Part shown: in pieces, positions 63,652 through 64,000 of the stretch
How positions within the stretch are numbered: position 1 is the stretch's first letter
Layout of the letters: each line of letters opens with the position of its first letter
NCBI RefSeq assembly: GCF_017353185.1
Contig: NZ_JAFMYV010000002.1
Coordinates: 620,001 to 684,000, forward strand
Length of the DNA: 64,000 nucleotides
Direction: 5' to 3'
From: Fibrella rubiginis
Lineage (GTDB): Bacteria > Bacteroidota > Bacteroidia > Cytophagales > Spirosomataceae
Notes under the pieces: generated by a model
The model's input: only the letters and a program-made list of their open reading frames with translations
Told to the model about the DNA's origin: nothing
The model's database searches: none
Position numbers and translations under genes: made by a program

Positions 63652-64000
63652 ATGAACAAAACCGTTGTCATTGATATTGTTGGCCTGAGTGCCAGTGTGC
63701 TTGGCGAGTGTACGCCGTTTTTGCAGCAGTACATTGCCAAGCGGCGGCTGACGTATGTGCGTCCTGTGCTGCCCGCCGTAACCACCACGGCGCAGAGTTG
63801 CTACGTGACGGGCAAGTGGCCCTCCGAACACGGCATTGTGGGCAATGGCTGGTATGACCGGCAGGACGCTGAAATTAAATTCTGGAAACAGTCGAACCGG
63901 CTGGTGGAGGCGGAAAAGATCTGGGAACGCGCCAAACGCGACGACCCGGGCTTCACCTGCTCCAAGATGTTCTGGTGGTATAACATGTACGCGGCGGTCG
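63652..64000 (+). CDS. eboF: EboF-like nucleotide pyrophosphatase/phosphodiesterase, 3' end outside window
   Basis: The first 116 codons of an alkaline-phosphatase-superfamily enzyme are present, from MNKTVVIDIVGLSASVLG. The nucleophile threonine lies in PAVTTTAQSCYVTG (44-46), followed by KWPSEHGIVGNGWYD. This is the pyrophosphatase/phosphodiesterase member that closes ebo clusters. The gene continues past the window edge. It starts 96 nt after the HNH stop. Confidence 0.85.
   Translation, partial: MNKTVVIDIVGLSASVLGECTPFLQQYIAKRRLTYVRPVLPAVTTTAQSCYVTGKWPSEHGIVGNGWYDRQDAEIKFWKQSNRLVEAEKIWERAKRDDPGFTCSKMFWWYNMYAAV

Overview
The window reads as chromosomal DNA of a Bacteroidota bacterium, order Cytophagales, most probably a Spirosoma-like member (inference). 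Reasons: DUF5686, DUF1599, BT_3928-type, DUF2911 and DUF4197 proteins; an N-succinyl/acetylornithine-type carbamoyltransferase in the arginine cluster; lipoprotein TamA next to TamB; TAnnTTTG promoter boxes; no clear Shine-Dalgarno sequences; moderately high GC. No ribosomal RNA, transposase, prophage or CRISPR array is visible.

Layout. 1-6.1 kb: 3' end of a DUF5686 outer-membrane gene, tRNA-Lys, folP, then an overlapping operon DUF1599 / BT_3928-type / aroK. 6.2-9.8 kb: a small VapBC-like pair and an envelope-glycan operon (GT2, polysaccharide deacetylase, GT87). 9.8-14 kb: DciA-like protein, a gluzincin-like peptidase, a renalase-like oxidoreductase, cvfB, and the Sua5 tRNA-modification gene. 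14-17 kb: ammonium transporter with its porin. 17-20.8 kb: dnaE. 21-27.8 kb: a broken antitoxin/RES module, a PD-(D/E)XK nuclease, a GH1 glycosidase, a sensor kinase split by a nonsense codon, and moeA. 28-36.6 kb: tamB, tamA, a glycosyltransferase. 36.7-42.7 kb: Fic AMPylase, DUF2911, acyl-CoA dehydrogenase, GH39. 42.8-45.8 kb: argD-argF'-argB (transcribed leftwards). 45.9-54 kb: hydrolase, two paralogous lipoproteins, clpX, a nucleotidase, a 2-oxoacid dehydrogenase E2, cinA, DUF4197. 54.1-64 kb: a complete-looking ebo cluster (eboA, B, C, D, E and the start of eboF), interrupted by a glucoamylase-family/GH144 gene pair on the other strand, an Xre/RES toxin-antitoxin module, and an AT-rich HNH endonuclease gene.

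The most unusual signal is not a protein. About twenty intergenic spots hold long imperfect palindromes. In most of them the outer arms are tandem 7-nt words (GTTTAAT, GTCTAAA, GTTCAAC, GTACAAT, GATTTAC, GAATGAT types) enclosing a short GC-rich inner stem. They sit between convergent, tandem and divergent genes alike. They supply stop codons and last residues to several proteins, appear to have built the signal-peptide core of TamA, and a purely tandem form inside the E2 gene encodes a heptapeptide-repeat linker. I know of no description of this family, though I could not search.

Calls rest on reading translated sequence and recalling family motifs. No database search or structure prediction was run.
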